Positions 53,823 to 63,998 are shown, counted from the stretch's first letter. The stretch is 64,000 bases of DNA from Paraurantiacibacter namhicola (GCF_001687545.1 NZ_CP016545.1:2217001-2281000), one strand, 5' to 3'. The notes: a model not told the origin generated them from the letters alone. Translations and numbers: made by a program.

Positions 53823-55189
53823 GCCGCGGACCGGCTCTCGCCATCGCCGGGCGCAGTGCTGTCCAGCCCGGTCAGCTGGCGTACGATCTGGCGGAAATGC
53901 TCGCCGCGCTGCTCGTAATCGCGGAACTGGTCGAAGCTGGCGCAGGCGGGGCTCAGCAGCACGACATCGCCGGGCTGCGCGTGCTCGATAGTGCGCTTCA
54001 CCGCCTCGCACAGCAATTCGCAGCGCTCCACCGGCATGCGTGCTTCCAGTTCGGCCGCGAAGGCAGGTCCCGCCTCGCCGATCGTATAAGCGCGCGCGAC
54101 ATTGCCGAAGGCGGGCGCGCAATCGGACAAATCGTCTTCCTTGGGCAGGCCGCCCACGATCCAGTGCACGCGCGGGCGGCCGATGGCGGGATAGGCCTGC
54201 AGGGCTGGCGTGGTGGAGGCGGGATTGGTGGCCTTGCTGTCATTGACGAAGGTCACGCCGTTCGCCTCGCCGAGTATTTCCATGCGGTGCGGCAGGCCGC
54301 GGAAGCTGGCGAGGCCGGCCTCCACCTGCCGCAAGGGCACGCCCATCTCGCGCACCAGTTCCGCCGCGATCACCGCGTTCTGCAGATTATGCGGCCCCTG
54401 CAAGCCGGGCCAGTCCGTCTGGCGTGCGCGCCACGCCTCGTAATCGGCGCAGGAAGCCATGCCATCGGGCCTGCGCTCCGCCTCCGCCCGCTGCACGGCG
54501 CGGGTTGGCGCATCCTGGCAGCCGAACACGGCAAATTGCGCACTGCCCTGCATCGCGAACAGCCGAGACTTGGAGAAGGCGTAGTCGGAGAACCCATCAT
54601 ACCGATCGAGGTGGTCCGGCGTGATATTGGTCAGCGCCGCTGCCTCGCAGGCAAGGCTGCGCGTCAGGTCGATCTGGTAGCTGGAAAGCTCCAGCACATA
54701 GACGGCCGCGACATCGCCCGCGGGCTGCAGCGGATCCTGCCCCAGCACCGGCAGGCCGATATTGCCGCTCATCATGGCGGGCACGCCGGCCTCCTGCAGC
54801 AAATGATGGACCAGCGCGGTGGTGGTGGATTTGCCATTGGTGCCGGTGATGCCGATCACGCGGTGGCGCGGCAGGTCGCGCCGGGCCAGGGCGAACAGTT
54901 CTATGTCCCCGATTACCGGCACACCGGCGGCTGCCGCCCGCTCCGCGATGGGATGGGTGTTGAGCGGCACGCCGGGGGAGACGACGACGCCGTCGAAGCC
55001 GGTCAGGTCGATGGTCAGCGGGTCCGCGATCTGCGCACGTCCGGCCAGCTTCTCGCGCGGTTCTTCCTGCCGGTCCCACGCGACCACATTCGCGCCCGAT
55101 GCCAGCAGGCTTTCCGCCGCTGCCAGACCGGACCGCGCGAGGCCCAGGACGGCATAGGTCTTGCCGGAGAAATGCGAGCCGGTAATCAC
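53819..55189 (-). CDS. murD: UDP-N-acetylmuramoyl-L-alanine--D-glutamate ligase
   Basis: This 456-residue Mur ligase starts at GTG 55189, which overlaps the mraY stop (GTGA). The sequence then reads [20 protein letters not shown], with the Rossmann-like substrate domain first. The ATP loop is [40 protein letters not shown] and a late [20 protein letters not shown] are family blocks. Standard length. The GTG start is inferred from the overlap and from the absence of a nearby ATG. Confidence 0.96.
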   Translation of the reverse strand: MITGSHFSGKTYAVLGLARSGLAAAESLLASGANVVAWDRQEEPREKLAGRAQIADPLTIDLTGFDGVVVSPGVPLNTHPIAERAAAAGVPVIGDIELFALARRDLPRHRVIGITGTNGKSTTTALVHHLLQEAGVPAMMSGNIGLPVLGQDPLQPAGDVAAVYVLELSSYQIDLTRSLACEAAALTNITPDHLDRYDGFSDYAFSKSRLFAMQGSAQFAVFGCQDAPTRAVQRAEAERRPDGMASCADYEAWRARQTDWPGLQGPHNLQNAVIAAELVREMGVPLRQVEAGLASFRGLPHRMEILGEANGVTFVNDSKATNPASTTPALQAYPAIGRPRVHWIVGGLPKEDDLSDCAPAFGNVARAYTIGEAGPAFAAELEARMPVERCELLCEAVKRTIEHAQPGDVVLLSPACASFDQFRDYEQRGEHFRQIVRQLTGLDSTAPGDGESRSAA

Positions 55190-56256
55190 CGCAGCTTCAG
55201 CGTCGCAAGGCCGATCAGGGCAAGGACGATGGAGATGATCCAGAAGCGGATCACGACCGTCGATTCCTTCCAGCCGAGCTGCTCGAAGTGATGATGGATG
55301 GGGGCCATGCGGAACACGCGCTTGCCCGTCCGCTTGAACCAGAAGACCTGGATAATGACGGACAGCGCCTCCAGCACGAACAGGCCGCCAACGATGCCCA
55401 GCACGATCTCGTGATGGCTGGCAACGGCGATTGCGCCCAGCGCGCCGCCAAGGGCCAGGCTGCCGGTATCGCCCATGAAGACGGCGGCAGGCGGTGCGTT
55501 GAACCACAGGAAGGCGAGGCCCGCCCCCATGATCCCGGCGCAGAAGATCGCCAGCTCACCCGCCAGCGGGACGTGCGGGATACCGAGGTAATCGGAATAA
55601 TCGACGCGCCCGACGAGGTAGCAGATGATCAGGAAGGTGCCCGCCGCGATGATAACAGGCATGGTCGCAAGCCCGTCCAGCCCGTCCGTCAAATTCACCG
55701 CATTGCCAGCGCCCACGATCACGAAGGCCGCGAAGACGTAGTAGAAGGGGCCGAGCGGGATGGAGGCGTTGGACAGGAAGGGAACGTAGAGGTTCGTGTT
55801 GATCTCCCCGACGATCAGCCAGGCGGCGATCCCTGCCACGATGAATTCCAGCAGCAGGCGAACCTTGCCGGACAGGCCGGCATGGTGTCGCTTGGTCACC
55901 TTGTCGAAATCGTCCACGAAACCGATGATGCCGAAGCCCACGGTCACCGCCAGGCAGGCCCACAGGAAGGGGTTGGACAGGTCCATCCAGATCAGCATGC
56001 TGAGGACCAGCGAGACCAGGATCATCAGGCCGCCCATGGTGGGCGTGCCCACCTTGGCCTGGTGCGACTGCGGGCCATCGGCGCGGATCGGCTGCCCCTT
56101 GCCCTGCCGCACGCGCAGCATGGAGATGAAGCGCGGCCCGATCACCAGCCCGATGAACAGCGCCGTCATCAGCGCCGCGCCCGAGCGGAATGTCTGGTAC
56201 CTTACGAGGTTGAAGAGCCCCTCGAATTCAAGCCACTGCGCCAGCGTATAGAGCAT
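55186..56256 (-). CDS. mraY: Phospho-MurNAc-pentapeptide transferase (MraY)
   Basis: This 356-residue polytopic enzyme transfers phospho-MurNAc-pentapeptide to undecaprenyl phosphate, making lipid I. It has [32 protein letters not shown] with the catalytic DD pair, LTDGLDGLA, and the C-terminal [22 protein letters not shown] 56254-56256 directly follows the murF TAG with no spacer, the only non-overlap in the mraZ-ftsA chain. Ten membrane helices are predicted. Confidence 0.97.
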   Translation of the reverse strand: MLYTLAQWLEFEGLFNLVRYQTFRSGAALMTALFIGLVIGPRFISMLRVRQGKGQPIRADGPQSHQAKVGTPTMGGLMILVSLVLSMLIWMDLSNPFLWACLAVTVGFGIIGFVDDFDKVTKRHHAGLSGKVRLLLEFIVAGIAAWLIVGEINTNLYVPFLSNASIPLGPFYYVFAAFVIVGAGNAVNLTDGLDGLATMPVIIAAGTFLIICYLVGRVDYSDYLGIPHVPLAGELAIFCAGIMGAGLAFLWFNAPPAAVFMGDTGSLALGGALGAIAVASHHEIVLGIVGGLFVLEALSVIIQVFWFKRTGKRVFRMAPIHHHFEQLGWKESTVVIRFWIISIVLALIGLATLKLR

Positions 56257-57714
56257 CTATGCATCCTTGGCGGTGAAATGTGCCACGACCCGCGACAATC
56301 CAACCGAATTCGATCCCTTTACCAGCACCGCATCGCCGCCCAGCAGGCCGAATTCCTCCAGCGCGGCGATTGCGTCACCGGGCCCATGGCAATGCGCAAA
56401 GGCGATGGACTTGCCAAGCGGCGGGGTCGCCCCTTTCCCCAGTTCGCGTGCCAGCGGGGCCATCTCCTCGCCGACCAATACGGCGAAATCCACGTCCGCT
56501 GCGCTCAATGGCTCGGCCAGCTGCTGGTGGAAGGCGGGGCCGAAATCGCCCAGTTCCTTCATCGCGCCCAGCACCGCGATGCGCCGGCCTGCGGGCGTGG
56601 AGCCGAGCCCGGCCAGCGTGGCACGCATGCTGGCGGGATTGGCGTTGTAGCTTTCGTCCACCAGCAGGGCCTGGCCGCCTGGCGCGGCAATCCGGTGGCG
56701 CGCACCGCGACCCTTCAGGCCGCCCATTTCTGCCAGCGCAAGACCCGCCGCGCCAAGATCGCCGCCGGCCGCATGCACGGCTGCCATCACGCACAGCGCA
56801 TTGGAAACCCAGTGATCGCCGGGTTCGGCCACGGTGAAGCACAGATGCCGCCCGGCAAACTTCGCCGTCACCAGAGAACCGCCATTGGCAGACGGGATGG
56901 CATCGACCAGCCGCATGTCGGCCTGTTCGCTGCGCCCGAAGCTGATGATATCGGCCTTCGCGGCGCGCGCGGCATCGGCCAGGCGCTGGAAATGCGGACT
57001 GTCTGCCGGGATGATGGCCGTGCCGCCTTCCTGCAGACCTTCGAAGATCTCCGCCTTGGCGTCCGCAATCGCCTCCTCGCTGCCGAGGTTCTCGATATGC
57101 GCGGGGGCGATGGTGGTAATGACGGCGACATGCGGGCGCGCCTGCGCCGTGAGGACGGAGATTTCCGCCGCGTGGTTCATGCCCATCTCGAACACGCCGT
57201 AATCGCTGCGCGCGGGCATGCGCGACAGGCTGAGCGGCACGCCGACATGGTTGTTATAGCTGCGGATGGAGCGATGGGTGCGGCCCCGGCTGGTCCGATC
57301 GAGCGCGGCGAAAATGGCTTCCTTCACGCCCGTCTTGCCGACCGAGCCCGTGACGCCGATTACCGTGCCCGCCATGCGTTCACGCGAGGCGGCGGCCAGT
57401 GCTTCCAGCGCCGCGCCGGTATCCTTTACCAGCACATGCGGCCAGTCGACCGGGCGGTCCACGATGGCGGCAGCGGCGCCTGCGGCAAAGGCCTTGTCGA
57501 TGAAGCGGTGGCCATCCATCGCCTCGCCCTTCAGCGCCACGAAAAGGTCGCCCGGGCGCACATCGCGGCTGTCCATTTCCACGCCGGAGACCTGGAAGGC
57601 CGCGCTGGCCGTACCGCCGGTCGCCGCGGCGATCTCGGCGCTGGTCCACAGCGCCAGGCGCGCCTCGTCGCGCGCCTGCACCGGCCACGGCATTACCTTG
57701 CGAACTGCGTTCAC
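56257..57714 (-). CDS. murF: UDP-MurNAc-tripeptide--D-alanyl-D-alanine ligase
   Basis: This 485-residue Mur ligase adds D-Ala-D-Ala. It has DSRDVRPGDLFVALKGEAMD, the ATP loop GVTGSVGKTGVKEAI, YNNHVGVPLSLSRM and LVDESYNANPASMRATLAGL. GTG 57714 was chosen because it overlaps the murE stop (GTGA). ATG 57693, seven codons later, is also reasonable. The stop abuts mraY. Length and motifs are normal. Confidence 0.96.
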   Translation of the reverse strand: MNAVRKVMPWPVQARDEARLALWTSAEIAAATGGTASAAFQVSGVEMDSRDVRPGDLFVALKGEAMDGHRFIDKAFAAGAAAAIVDRPVDWPHVLVKDTGAALEALAAASRERMAGTVIGVTGSVGKTGVKEAIFAALDRTSRGRTHRSIRSYNNHVGVPLSLSRMPARSDYGVFEMGMNHAAEISVLTAQARPHVAVITTIAPAHIENLGSEEAIADAKAEIFEGLQEGGTAIIPADSPHFQRLADAARAAKADIISFGRSEQADMRLVDAIPSANGGSLVTAKFAGRHLCFTVAEPGDHWVSNALCVMAAVHAAGGDLGAAGLALAEMGGLKGRGARHRIAAPGGQALLVDESYNANPASMRATLAGLGSTPAGRRIAVLGAMKELGDFGPAFHQQLAEPLSAADVDFAVLVGEEMAPLARELGKGATPPLGKSIAFAHCHGPGDAIAALEEFGLLGGDAVLVKGSNSVGLSRVVAHFTAKDA

Positions 57715-59174
57715 GAGCGTCCTCCAACAGCGGCGCATTGCCGCGCCACATCCACATCGTCAAAGGGCAGGACGCGCTTATCCTCGCCCCGTCCGATAAC
57801 CTGTCCCTGTTCGTGCCCCTTGCCCGCGATCAGCACGATGTCGTCGCGCCCCGCCTCGGCAATGGCAGCGGCGATAGCGTCGCGCCGCCCGCCGATTTCG
57901 CGCGCGCCTGCCGCTTCGGCCATGATGGCGGAGCGGATGGCGGCCGGGTCTTCCCCGCGCGGATTGTCATCGGTGATTATGACCAGATCCGATGCCTCGC
58001 TCGCCACCTTGCCCATCGGGCCGCGCTTGCCCTCGTCACGGTCGCCGCCCGCACCGAACACGGTGATCAGGCGCCCCGTCACGTGCGGGCGCAGCGCCGC
58101 GATGGCAGCGCCCAGCGCATCGGGCGTGTGGGCGTAATCCACATAGACCGGCGCCCCGGCCTGCGTGATGACGGCACGTTCCAGCCTGCCGCGCACCGGC
58201 TGCAGGCGGCCCAGCCCGTCGAACACCTGCGCGGCGTCGCCGCCCGTGGCCAGCACCAGCCCCGCCGCCACCAGCGCATTGGCGACCTGGTATTCGCCTA
58301 TCAGCGAGAGGCGCACGCGGCGTTCCTGCCCGCCATGCTCGATGGTCAAATCCTGCCCCAGCTGCCCGGCTTCGCGGCCGGTGAGGCGGATGTCCGCGCC
58401 ATTTTCGCCCACGGTAAACAGGGTCAGGCCGCGCGCCTCGGCACGTTTGATCGCCGCTGGCGAATATTCGTCATCCGCCCACATCACAGCCGTGCCGCCA
58501 TCGTCGACGACCTCGTCGAACAGGCGCATCTTGGCGTCAAAATATTCCGCCATGTCGGCGTGATAATCCAGGTGATCGCGGCTGAAATTGGTGAATGCGC
58601 CCGCCGCCACCGGCAGGCCCTCGTTGCGATACTGGCTCAGGCCATGGCTGCTCGCCTCGTAAGCCACCCGCGTCACGCCTTCGCGCGCCAGGCCCGTCAT
58701 GTTGGACAGGAAAGTGACGATATCGGGCGTGGTCAGGCCGGTGGAGACGCTCTCATCCGGCGTGGTGACGCCCAGCGTGCCGATGCTGGCCGCCCGCTCG
58801 CCGCACATGCGCCAGAGCTGGCGGGTCATCTCCACGGTGGAGGTCTTGCCGTTCGTGCCCGTCACCGCGACCACCACGGGCGGAACAGGTGTGAAGAAGC
58901 CTGCGGCCATGCGGGCAAAGGCCTGCCGCGGTTCATCGGCGGCGATATGGAGTGCGCCCTCCACCGTCGCTTCGGGCCGCGCGATTACCGCCACCGCGCC
59001 GGCCGCGATGGCAGCGGGGATGAAGTCCTCGCCATTGGCTGCGCTGCCGCGGAATGCACCGAACACATTGCCGGGCGCGACCTTGCGATTGTCGATGGCG
59101 AAGCCGGTGACATTGGTGTCGCCCGCCTCGCCGGCGTCCAGCCCGGCCCGCGCAGCAAGCTCTCGCAGCGTCAT
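57711..59174 (-). CDS. murE: UDP-MurNAc-L-Ala-D-Glu--meso-diaminopimelate ligase
   Basis: This 487-residue Mur ligase adds the third stem residue. It has FAIDNRKVAPGNVFGAF, the ATP loop VAVTGTNGKTSTVEMTR and NFSRDHLDYHADMAEYFDAK. The DNPR motif in TDDNPRGEDP specifies meso-diaminopimelate, so the wall is the usual Gram-negative type. ATG 59174 gives MTLRELAARAG and overlaps the ftsI stop (ATGA). The long upstream frame is shifted ftsI sequence. Confidence 0.97.
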   Translation of the reverse strand: MTLRELAARAGLDAGEAGDTNVTGFAIDNRKVAPGNVFGAFRGSAANGEDFIPAAIAAGAVAVIARPEATVEGALHIAADEPRQAFARMAAGFFTPVPPVVVAVTGTNGKTSTVEMTRQLWRMCGERAASIGTLGVTTPDESVSTGLTTPDIVTFLSNMTGLAREGVTRVAYEASSHGLSQYRNEGLPVAAGAFTNFSRDHLDYHADMAEYFDAKMRLFDEVVDDGGTAVMWADDEYSPAAIKRAEARGLTLFTVGENGADIRLTGREAGQLGQDLTIEHGGQERRVRLSLIGEYQVANALVAAGLVLATGGDAAQVFDGLGRLQPVRGRLERAVITQAGAPVYVDYAHTPDALGAAIAALRPHVTGRLITVFGAGGDRDEGKRGPMGKVASEASDLVIITDDNPRGEDPAAIRSAIMAEAAGAREIGGRRDAIAAAIAEAGRDDIVLIAGKGHEQGQVIGRGEDKRVLPFDDVDVARQCAAVGGRS

Positions 59175-60895
59175 TCGACACCCCCGTGAACCAGCGGCTT
59201 CAGATCCGACAGGTCTATATCGCGGGAGGTATCGGGCATCACGCCCAGCAGCGGGCCGATGCGCGGGACCACGCGGCCCACGATTGGCGCGGCATTCCAG
59301 GACGCGGTGCGCTGGTAGGAACTGGCCGCCGTGCCCTTGGGCTCGTCCAGCATGGCGATGACGACGTAGCGCGGGCGGTCCATCGGAAAAGCGGCGGCGA
59401 ATGTGGAGACGAGGCTGGTCTTGCGATAACCCCCGCGGCCCGGCTTCTCGGCAGAGCCGGTCTTGCCGCCCACGCGGTAGCCATCGGCATCGGCGCTGCG
59501 GCCCGTGCCGTAGACCACGATCATGCGCAGCAGCTGGTTCATGCGCGCGCTGGTGCTGGCCTTGAACACGCGGCGACCGCGCGGGGCCGTGCCGGGTTCC
59601 ACCTTCACCATGGTCGCAGGGCGCCAGATGCCGCCATTCACCATCGCGGCGTAAGCGGAGGCGAGGTGCAGCGGGGTCACGGCGATACCGTGGCCATAGC
59701 TGACCGTCATGCCGGTGATGCGCGGCCATTTGCCATCGCGCCACAGCGGGAAACCGCGTGCGGGCAGCTCGATATAGGGCCGCTCGGCAAAGCCCAGCTC
59801 CTCCATGTAACGCTTCAGCACGTCCGGCCCCATCGCATCGGCGATCTGCGCGGTGACGATGTTGCTGGAATGAATCAGCGATTCCGGCACGTTCAGGCTG
59901 GCGCCAATCACGTGGCTGTCATTGATCTGGTGGCCGCCGATCTTCAGCGGGCGGTTGGCCTGGTAACGCTTGCCCAGATTGGTGACCTTGCCCGCATCGA
60001 TGGCTGCGGCAACCGAAAGCGGCTTGAAGGTGGAGCCAAGCTCGTAAACCTGGTTGGTCACGCGATTGAACATGTTGGCCTGGCCGGCGGCGTCGATGCG
60101 GTTGGGATCGAAGCTGGGCAGCGATGCCAGCGCCAGCACCTCTCCGGTGTCGACATCCAGCACGATGCCCGCCGCGCCCACGGCATCCACGGCCAGCATG
60201 CCGCGGTGAAGTTCGTCTTCCAGCGCGCCCTGCACGCGGGTGTCGATGGAAAGCGGCATGCTTGCGCCGTGGACCGCCGGGTTGGACAGCTGGTCCTGGA
60301 AATAGGATTCCATGCCGACATGGCCCTGCCCGTCCGACCCGACATAGCCCAGCACGTGGGCGGCCAGCGGACCTTGCGGATAGTGGCGGTCGGTTTCCTG
60401 TGGCAGTTCCAGCGCCAGCTCGCCAATGGTGTACACCTTGTTGGCATCCTCCGGCAGAACGCGGCGGCGCAGGTATCCGCGCTTGCCCGATGCCAGCTGG
60501 CGGGTCGTCGCCTCCAAATTCATGTCCGGGAAAATGGCCTGCAATTCAGCCGCGACCTGCGCCGGATCTTTGACCAGCGGCGTGCCATCGCCCTCCAGTG
60601 CGTCGGGGTTGAACCACAGCGCATAGGCGGGGAATGCGCGCGCCAGCGGCACGCCGTTGCGATCGGTGATCTCGCCGCGCGGGGGCAGCAGCTGCGATTG
60701 CAGCGAATAGGTGGCAGGGGCCGGTTGCACCACGCCCAGCCACGCCAGCCGCAGCAGCGCGGCCAGCGCCAGCAGCACGAACACGCCGCCCACCAGCAGC
60801 GCGCGCATCTGGGCGGTCAGCAGGAAGCGGCGGCGATCGTCGACCAGCCGCACGCGGGGAGAGGCGAAGCTGCCGGAATGCACGAAAGCCGTCAC
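59171..60895 (-). CDS. ftsI: Septal transpeptidase FtsI (PBP3-type)
   Basis: This 574-residue class B penicillin-binding protein starts at GTG 60895, overlapping the ftsL stop. It has a membrane anchor at about 33-55, PASTA-free PBP-dimer domain with RGEITDRNGVPLAR (73-86), and the transpeptidase domain. The acylated S288 is in STFK (288-291), with SSN (343-345) and KTGS (478-481). It crosslinks septal peptidoglycan with FtsW. The complete active site indicates a functional enzyme. Confidence 0.96.
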   Translation of the reverse strand: MTAFVHSGSFASPRVRLVDDRRRFLLTAQMRALLVGGVFVLLALAALLRLAWLGVVQPAPATYSLQSQLLPPRGEITDRNGVPLARAFPAYALWFNPDALEGDGTPLVKDPAQVAAELQAIFPDMNLEATTRQLASGKRGYLRRRVLPEDANKVYTIGELALELPQETDRHYPQGPLAAHVLGYVGSDGQGHVGMESYFQDQLSNPAVHGASMPLSIDTRVQGALEDELHRGMLAVDAVGAAGIVLDVDTGEVLALASLPSFDPNRIDAAGQANMFNRVTNQVYELGSTFKPLSVAAAIDAGKVTNLGKRYQANRPLKIGGHQINDSHVIGASLNVPESLIHSSNIVTAQIADAMGPDVLKRYMEELGFAERPYIELPARGFPLWRDGKWPRITGMTVSYGHGIAVTPLHLASAYAAMVNGGIWRPATMVKVEPGTAPRGRRVFKASTSARMNQLLRMIVVYGTGRSADADGYRVGGKTGSAEKPGRGGYRKTSLVSTFAAAFPMDRPRYVVIAMLDEPKGTAASSYQRTASWNAAPIVGRVVPRIGPLLGVMPDTSRDIDLSDLKPLVHGGVE

Positions 60896-61434
60896 GGCCG
60901 CGCTTCCACAGACGCAGCGGAGCCGGTCGTGCTGCCACCGCCGACATCGGCCAGCGGGATGCGGAACATGCCATTATCCGCCCGTGCAGCACGGCGGCTC
61001 TCGGCCTCGGCTGCCGGATCGACCAGGTCGTCGTCCAGTACGCGGCCGGTCAACGGGGAGACAAGGCGCGGGAATTCCGGCGCATTCTCTCCCGTGGCGG
61101 CGCCGGCCACGCGGATCGGCATGGGCGCGCCGTCTGCCCGCGGCGTGCCGAATGCGGCAAGCGACCGCTCGTTCTCGATGTAATGCCCGGCTTCCGGCGG
61201 GCGGTAGCCGAACTCCAGCCGGTTCCAGCGCACCAGCTGCTGCACATTGGCGCGGGCGGCGAATTCGGTTTCCAGCAGCAGGTTGTTGCGCTCCAGCGCG
61301 ATGATGCGCTTTTCCGCGGCGACGACATTGGTCTTCACCGTGTGCACTTTCAGGTGCAGCGCGCCGTACAATGCCGTGCAGATCGCCAGCACGGCGATCC
61401 AGCCAAGGCGGCGGAGCTGGCTCTGCCGGGTCAT
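60892..61434 (-). CDS. ftsL: FtsL-like cell division protein with C-terminal extension
   Basis: This 180-residue bitopic protein has a short basic N-terminus, a membrane helix (about 11-29) and a periplasmic coiled coil ([20 protein letters not shown], then [19 protein letters not shown]). This FtsL layout is supported by its place between rsmH and ftsI. The coiled coil is followed by a Pro/Ala/Gly-rich tail of about 85 residues that the short FtsL proteins of enterobacteria lack. Overlaps with both neighbours (ATGA and GTGA). Sequence conservation in FtsL is weak, so the name rests largely on context. Confidence 0.85.
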   Translation of the reverse strand: MTRQSQLRRLGWIAVLAICTALYGALHLKVHTVKTNVVAAEKRIIALERNNLLLETEFAARANVQQLVRWNRLEFGYRPPEAGHYIENERSLAAFGTPRADGAPMPIRVAGAATGENAPEFPRLVSPLTGRVLDDDLVDPAAEAESRRAARADNGMFRIPLADVGGGSTTGSAASVEARP

Positions 61435-62378
61435 GCCGCTGCCCTCGCCGGTGCATCCGTGCGCGTCGCGGCGCGCAGGGTGGAAGAGCGCGAGCGCGGG
61501 TTGCGCGCAATCTCCGCCTCGGAGGGGCGGATCGCCTTACTGAGCTCTGCGAAAACCGGCTGCGGCCCGCTATCGGCCACGGGCAGGTGGCGCGAGGTGC
61601 TGCGCGCCTTTCCGGCGGCGTCTTTCAGGAAGCGCTTCACGATCCGGTCTTCCAGCGAATGGAAGCTGACCACGGCCAGCCGCCCGCCGCTCTTGAGCAG
61701 GGATTCGGAGGCCTTCAGGCCGGCTTCCAACTCGTCCAGCTCTCCATTCACATGGATGCGGACGGCCTGGAAGGTGCGGGTCGCAGGGTCTTTCTTGTCA
61801 TGCGGCTTGTGACCCAGGGCGCGGCGCACCACGCGGGCAAGCTCGCCGGTGGTCTCCAGCGGGCGCGCAGCCACGATGGCGCGGGCGACGCGGCGGCTCT
61901 GGCGCTCCTCCCCAAAGTGATAGAGCACATCGGCAATGCTCGCCTCGTCGGCGGTGTTCAGGAAATCGGCGGCGCTTTCGCCATCCTGCGCCATGCGCAT
62001 GTCCAGCGGGCCATCGGCGGAAAAGGCGAAGCCGCGCTCCGCCTGGTCCAGCTGCATGGAGGAGACGCCGATGTCCATGGTGATGCCGTCCACCTGCGCC
62101 ACGCCGGCCTCTGCCATGGCGTCCAGCATGTCGGAAAAGGCGCGGTGATGCAGGACGAGGCGCGGGGGATTTTCGCGCGTTTCATCCCACTTGCTGCCCG
62201 CTGCGATGGCGTCGGGATCGCGGTCGAATGCGTGGACAACCGCGCCCGCTTCCAGCAGCGCGCGGGTATAACCGCCTGCGCCGAACGTGGCGTCGATCAT
62301 CACGTTGCCAGGCTGCGGGGCAAGCGCCTCGATCACTTCGTCCAGCAGGACGGGGATGTGGGGTGCAGGCGCGCTCAC
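61431..62378 (-). CDS. rsmH: 16S rRNA (cytosine-1402-N4)-methyltransferase RsmH
   Basis: This 315-residue SAM-dependent methyltransferase (MraW) has [13 protein letters not shown], the SAM site [35 protein letters not shown] and the C-terminal [18 protein letters not shown] with GDKR-type patterns. It starts at GTG 62378, which overlaps the mraZ stop (GTGA). The longer open frame is shifted mraZ sequence. It modifies C1402 of 16S rRNA in the P-site. It is second in the dcw cluster as usual. Confidence 0.96.
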   Translation of the reverse strand: MSAPAPHIPVLLDEVIEALAPQPGNVMIDATFGAGGYTRALLEAGAVVHAFDRDPDAIAAGSKWDETRENPPRLVLHHRAFSDMLDAMAEAGVAQVDGITMDIGVSSMQLDQAERGFAFSADGPLDMRMAQDGESAADFLNTADEASIADVLYHFGEERQSRRVARAIVAARPLETTGELARVVRRALGHKPHDKKDPATRTFQAVRIHVNGELDELEAGLKASESLLKSGGRLAVVSFHSLEDRIVKRFLKDAAGKARSTSRHLPVADSGPQPVFAELSKAIRPSEAEIARNPRSRSSTLRAATRTDAPARAAA

Positions 62379-62869
62379 TTCCGGCCTGCCTTGGCCAGCG
62401 CGCGCTGGTGCATCTCGCGGCACTTGGCCTGCGCGGACTGGAATTGCGGGCCCATGCCCTCCAGCGCTTCGGGATCCCACAGGGTGAAATAGTCGCCCAG
62501 CCCCTGCAAATAGACCGCGTCCCGCAGGTTCCCCAGCTCCAGAAGGTAGTCGGGCAGGATGAAGCGCCCGCTCGCATCGAAGGGGACCTTGGAATAGCCA
62601 TACAGCTGCATGGCGCGCACGCCGCGGTCGAAATCGCGGCCGAATTTCATCGCCCGCTCTTCCTCGCGGTCCAGCGTATCCTCGAAGGTTTCGGTATAGG
62701 ACAGGTCGAAGCCGACCAGGCAGGGCCAACTTTCATGCTTGGCCAGGCACAGCACACGTTCGCCGCTAAGGTCATGGATTGCCTTGCGAAAGTCGGGCGG
62801 CAGGGCGAATCGGTTCTTCTCGCCGCGAAGCGCGAAGCCGAATTCCCCATAAGATGGCTTTTTCGCCAA
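62375..62869 (-). CDS. mraZ: Transcriptional regulator MraZ
   Basis: This 164-residue protein with two AbrB-like repeats represses the mra/dcw promoter. The first repeat (about 10-60) and second (about 85-140) both contain the family DxxxR-type turns ([29 protein letters not shown]). It starts at TTG 62869 with GGGAACGGG upstream. No ATG lies nearby. The four GGGA repeats at 63011-63050 upstream are its likely operator. First gene of the 16-gene cluster. Confidence 0.93.
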   Translation of the reverse strand: MAKKPSYGEFGFALRGEKNRFALPPDFRKAIHDLSGERVLCLAKHESWPCLVGFDLSYTETFEDTLDREEERAMKFGRDFDRGVRAMQLYGYSKVPFDASGRFILPDYLLELGNLRDAVYLQGLGDYFTLWDPEALEGMGPQFQSAQAKCREMHQRALAKAGRK

Positions 62870-63188
62870 CGTCCCGTTCCCTCACATTCGCACCCGGCCC
62901 CGGTTCCGCGCGCGACACAGCTTCCCCGTGCAGGCGCGCAGTCATGCGGCCCGCCCGCCCCGACAGGGCGCGACGAAAGCAACTTTTCCGATGGAACGAC
63001 TCTCTAACTCGGGATGGTGCGGGATGGAAGGGGAAATCGCGGGAAATAACCCGAACTTAACCATGCAAACGGCCAGAAACCGCAGAAATACGCGGTTCGA
63101 GCGAGCTCGACTTTTTCCCCAGTTCTAAGATTAGACCACGGGAAAATACGCGAAATTCCTCGCATTCCGCGATTTCCCGCGCTGTCCC
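62870..63188. promoter_or_regulatory. mra/dcw promoter region (no gene) with MraZ- and CtrA-like sites
   Basis: This 319-base gap has no gene. On the plus strand GGGA starts four times at exact 10-bp spacing (63011, 63021, 63031, 63041), the pattern of an MraZ operator (four direct repeats, 10-bp period). It is followed by ATAA-N7-TTAACCAT (63046-63064), close to the CtrA consensus TTAA-N7-TTAAC. The mra promoter must overlap these, transcribing leftward. Further A/T and GGGAAA-type repeats run to 63180. Confidence 0.55.
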
Positions 63189-63998
63189 CTATTTCCGGGA
63201 TTCGCCCAGCAACCAAGCCAGTGCGCTGTCGGAACCGGGCATGGGCTCGTGCAGGTCCAGGAAGGCGGCATCGCCGAACAGCGTGATGCTGCCTGTCCCG
63301 AGACGGCAGCGAAGGAAGGAATTGTCATGCGATTGCTGGCAAGCCCGCACACCATTGCCCGCCAGCCTGAAGTGGCCGGGCAGCATGACCGGGATGGCAA
63401 CCTGCTTCGGATGGCCGCGATCGGCATCCCCGTCCCGCACCGTCCCCACATCCTCTGCCGGGATATTTTCGCCCAGCAGCTGCGCGGCCTCCGGCTGGCC
63501 TTCGTCATACAGCATCTCGATCCCCCAACGCTGGAGGATGGGCGATAGCAGCACGACGTCCTGCGGGCGGCGCCGGTCGCCAAGGCCGAAGCGCGAGTGG
63601 CTGGTCATCATCGGGTCCGCCACCAGCAGCAGGCGGCCCCCGCCGCGCACCCATTCATCGAGCGCGACATTCTCCGACGGGGCGAGCGGGCGCGGCTGTG
63701 CCATGACCAGCAGGTCCACATCGGCAAGATATTCCGGCGCGATGAAATCCACCGCGCGCAGCTTCCCGCCCTGCTCCAGCACGCCGCGCGCCCAGTGCTG
63801 TTCGGCAGAGCCTGCCAGCGTTTCTGCGATGGAGGCGGTTTCACCCCACATGATCGGCAGGGTGGTGAACAGCCCGGTGACGCGCGGTTCCTGCGCTTCC
63901 GCCTCTTCCACCTGCGCGACCGGGTCATGCGCCCATGCCGCAGGGGCCAGCAACATTGCGGCAGGCAGCAGCGCCGCCGCCAGCATCCTATTGCGCAT
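63189..63998 (-). CDS. GldG-like periplasmic protein, start near window edge
   Basis: The visible 269 codons start at ATG 63998, two bases from the window end. Translation could begin there or further upstream outside the window. A signal-peptide-like start (MRNRMLAAALLPAAMLLAPA) is followed by GLFTTLPIMWGETASI and a Rossmann-like core with DLLVMAQPRPLAPSENVALD, GGRLLLVADPMMTSHS and SITLFGDAAFLDLH. This resembles ABC-type auxiliary/GldG-type and DUF4350 domains. The function is unknown. It converges on nothing and lies upstream of mraZ. Confidence 0.75.
   Translation of the reverse strand: MRNRMLAAALLPAAMLLAPAAWAHDPVAQVEEAEAQEPRVTGLFTTLPIMWGETASIAETLAGSAEQHWARGVLEQGGKLRAVDFIAPEYLADVDLLVMAQPRPLAPSENVALDEWVRGGGRLLLVADPMMTSHSRFGLGDRRRPQDVVLLSPILQRWGIEMLYDEGQPEAAQLLGENIPAEDVGTVRDGDADRGHPKQVAIPVMLPGHFRLAGNGVRACQQSHDNSFLRCRLGTGSITLFGDAAFLDLHEPMPGSDSALAWLLGESRK

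Noticed and set aside
52314-53918. Long plus-strand open frame across murG/ftsW
   Set aside because: It is antisense to ftsW and murG, both with complete family motifs. Its H/Q/R-rich sequence is typical of a shadow.
55288-58137. A 949-codon open frame on the plus strand opposite mraY, murF and murE
   Set aside because: It is fully antisense to three conserved enzymes, low in hydrophobic patterning, and explained by third-position GC bias in high-GC DNA.
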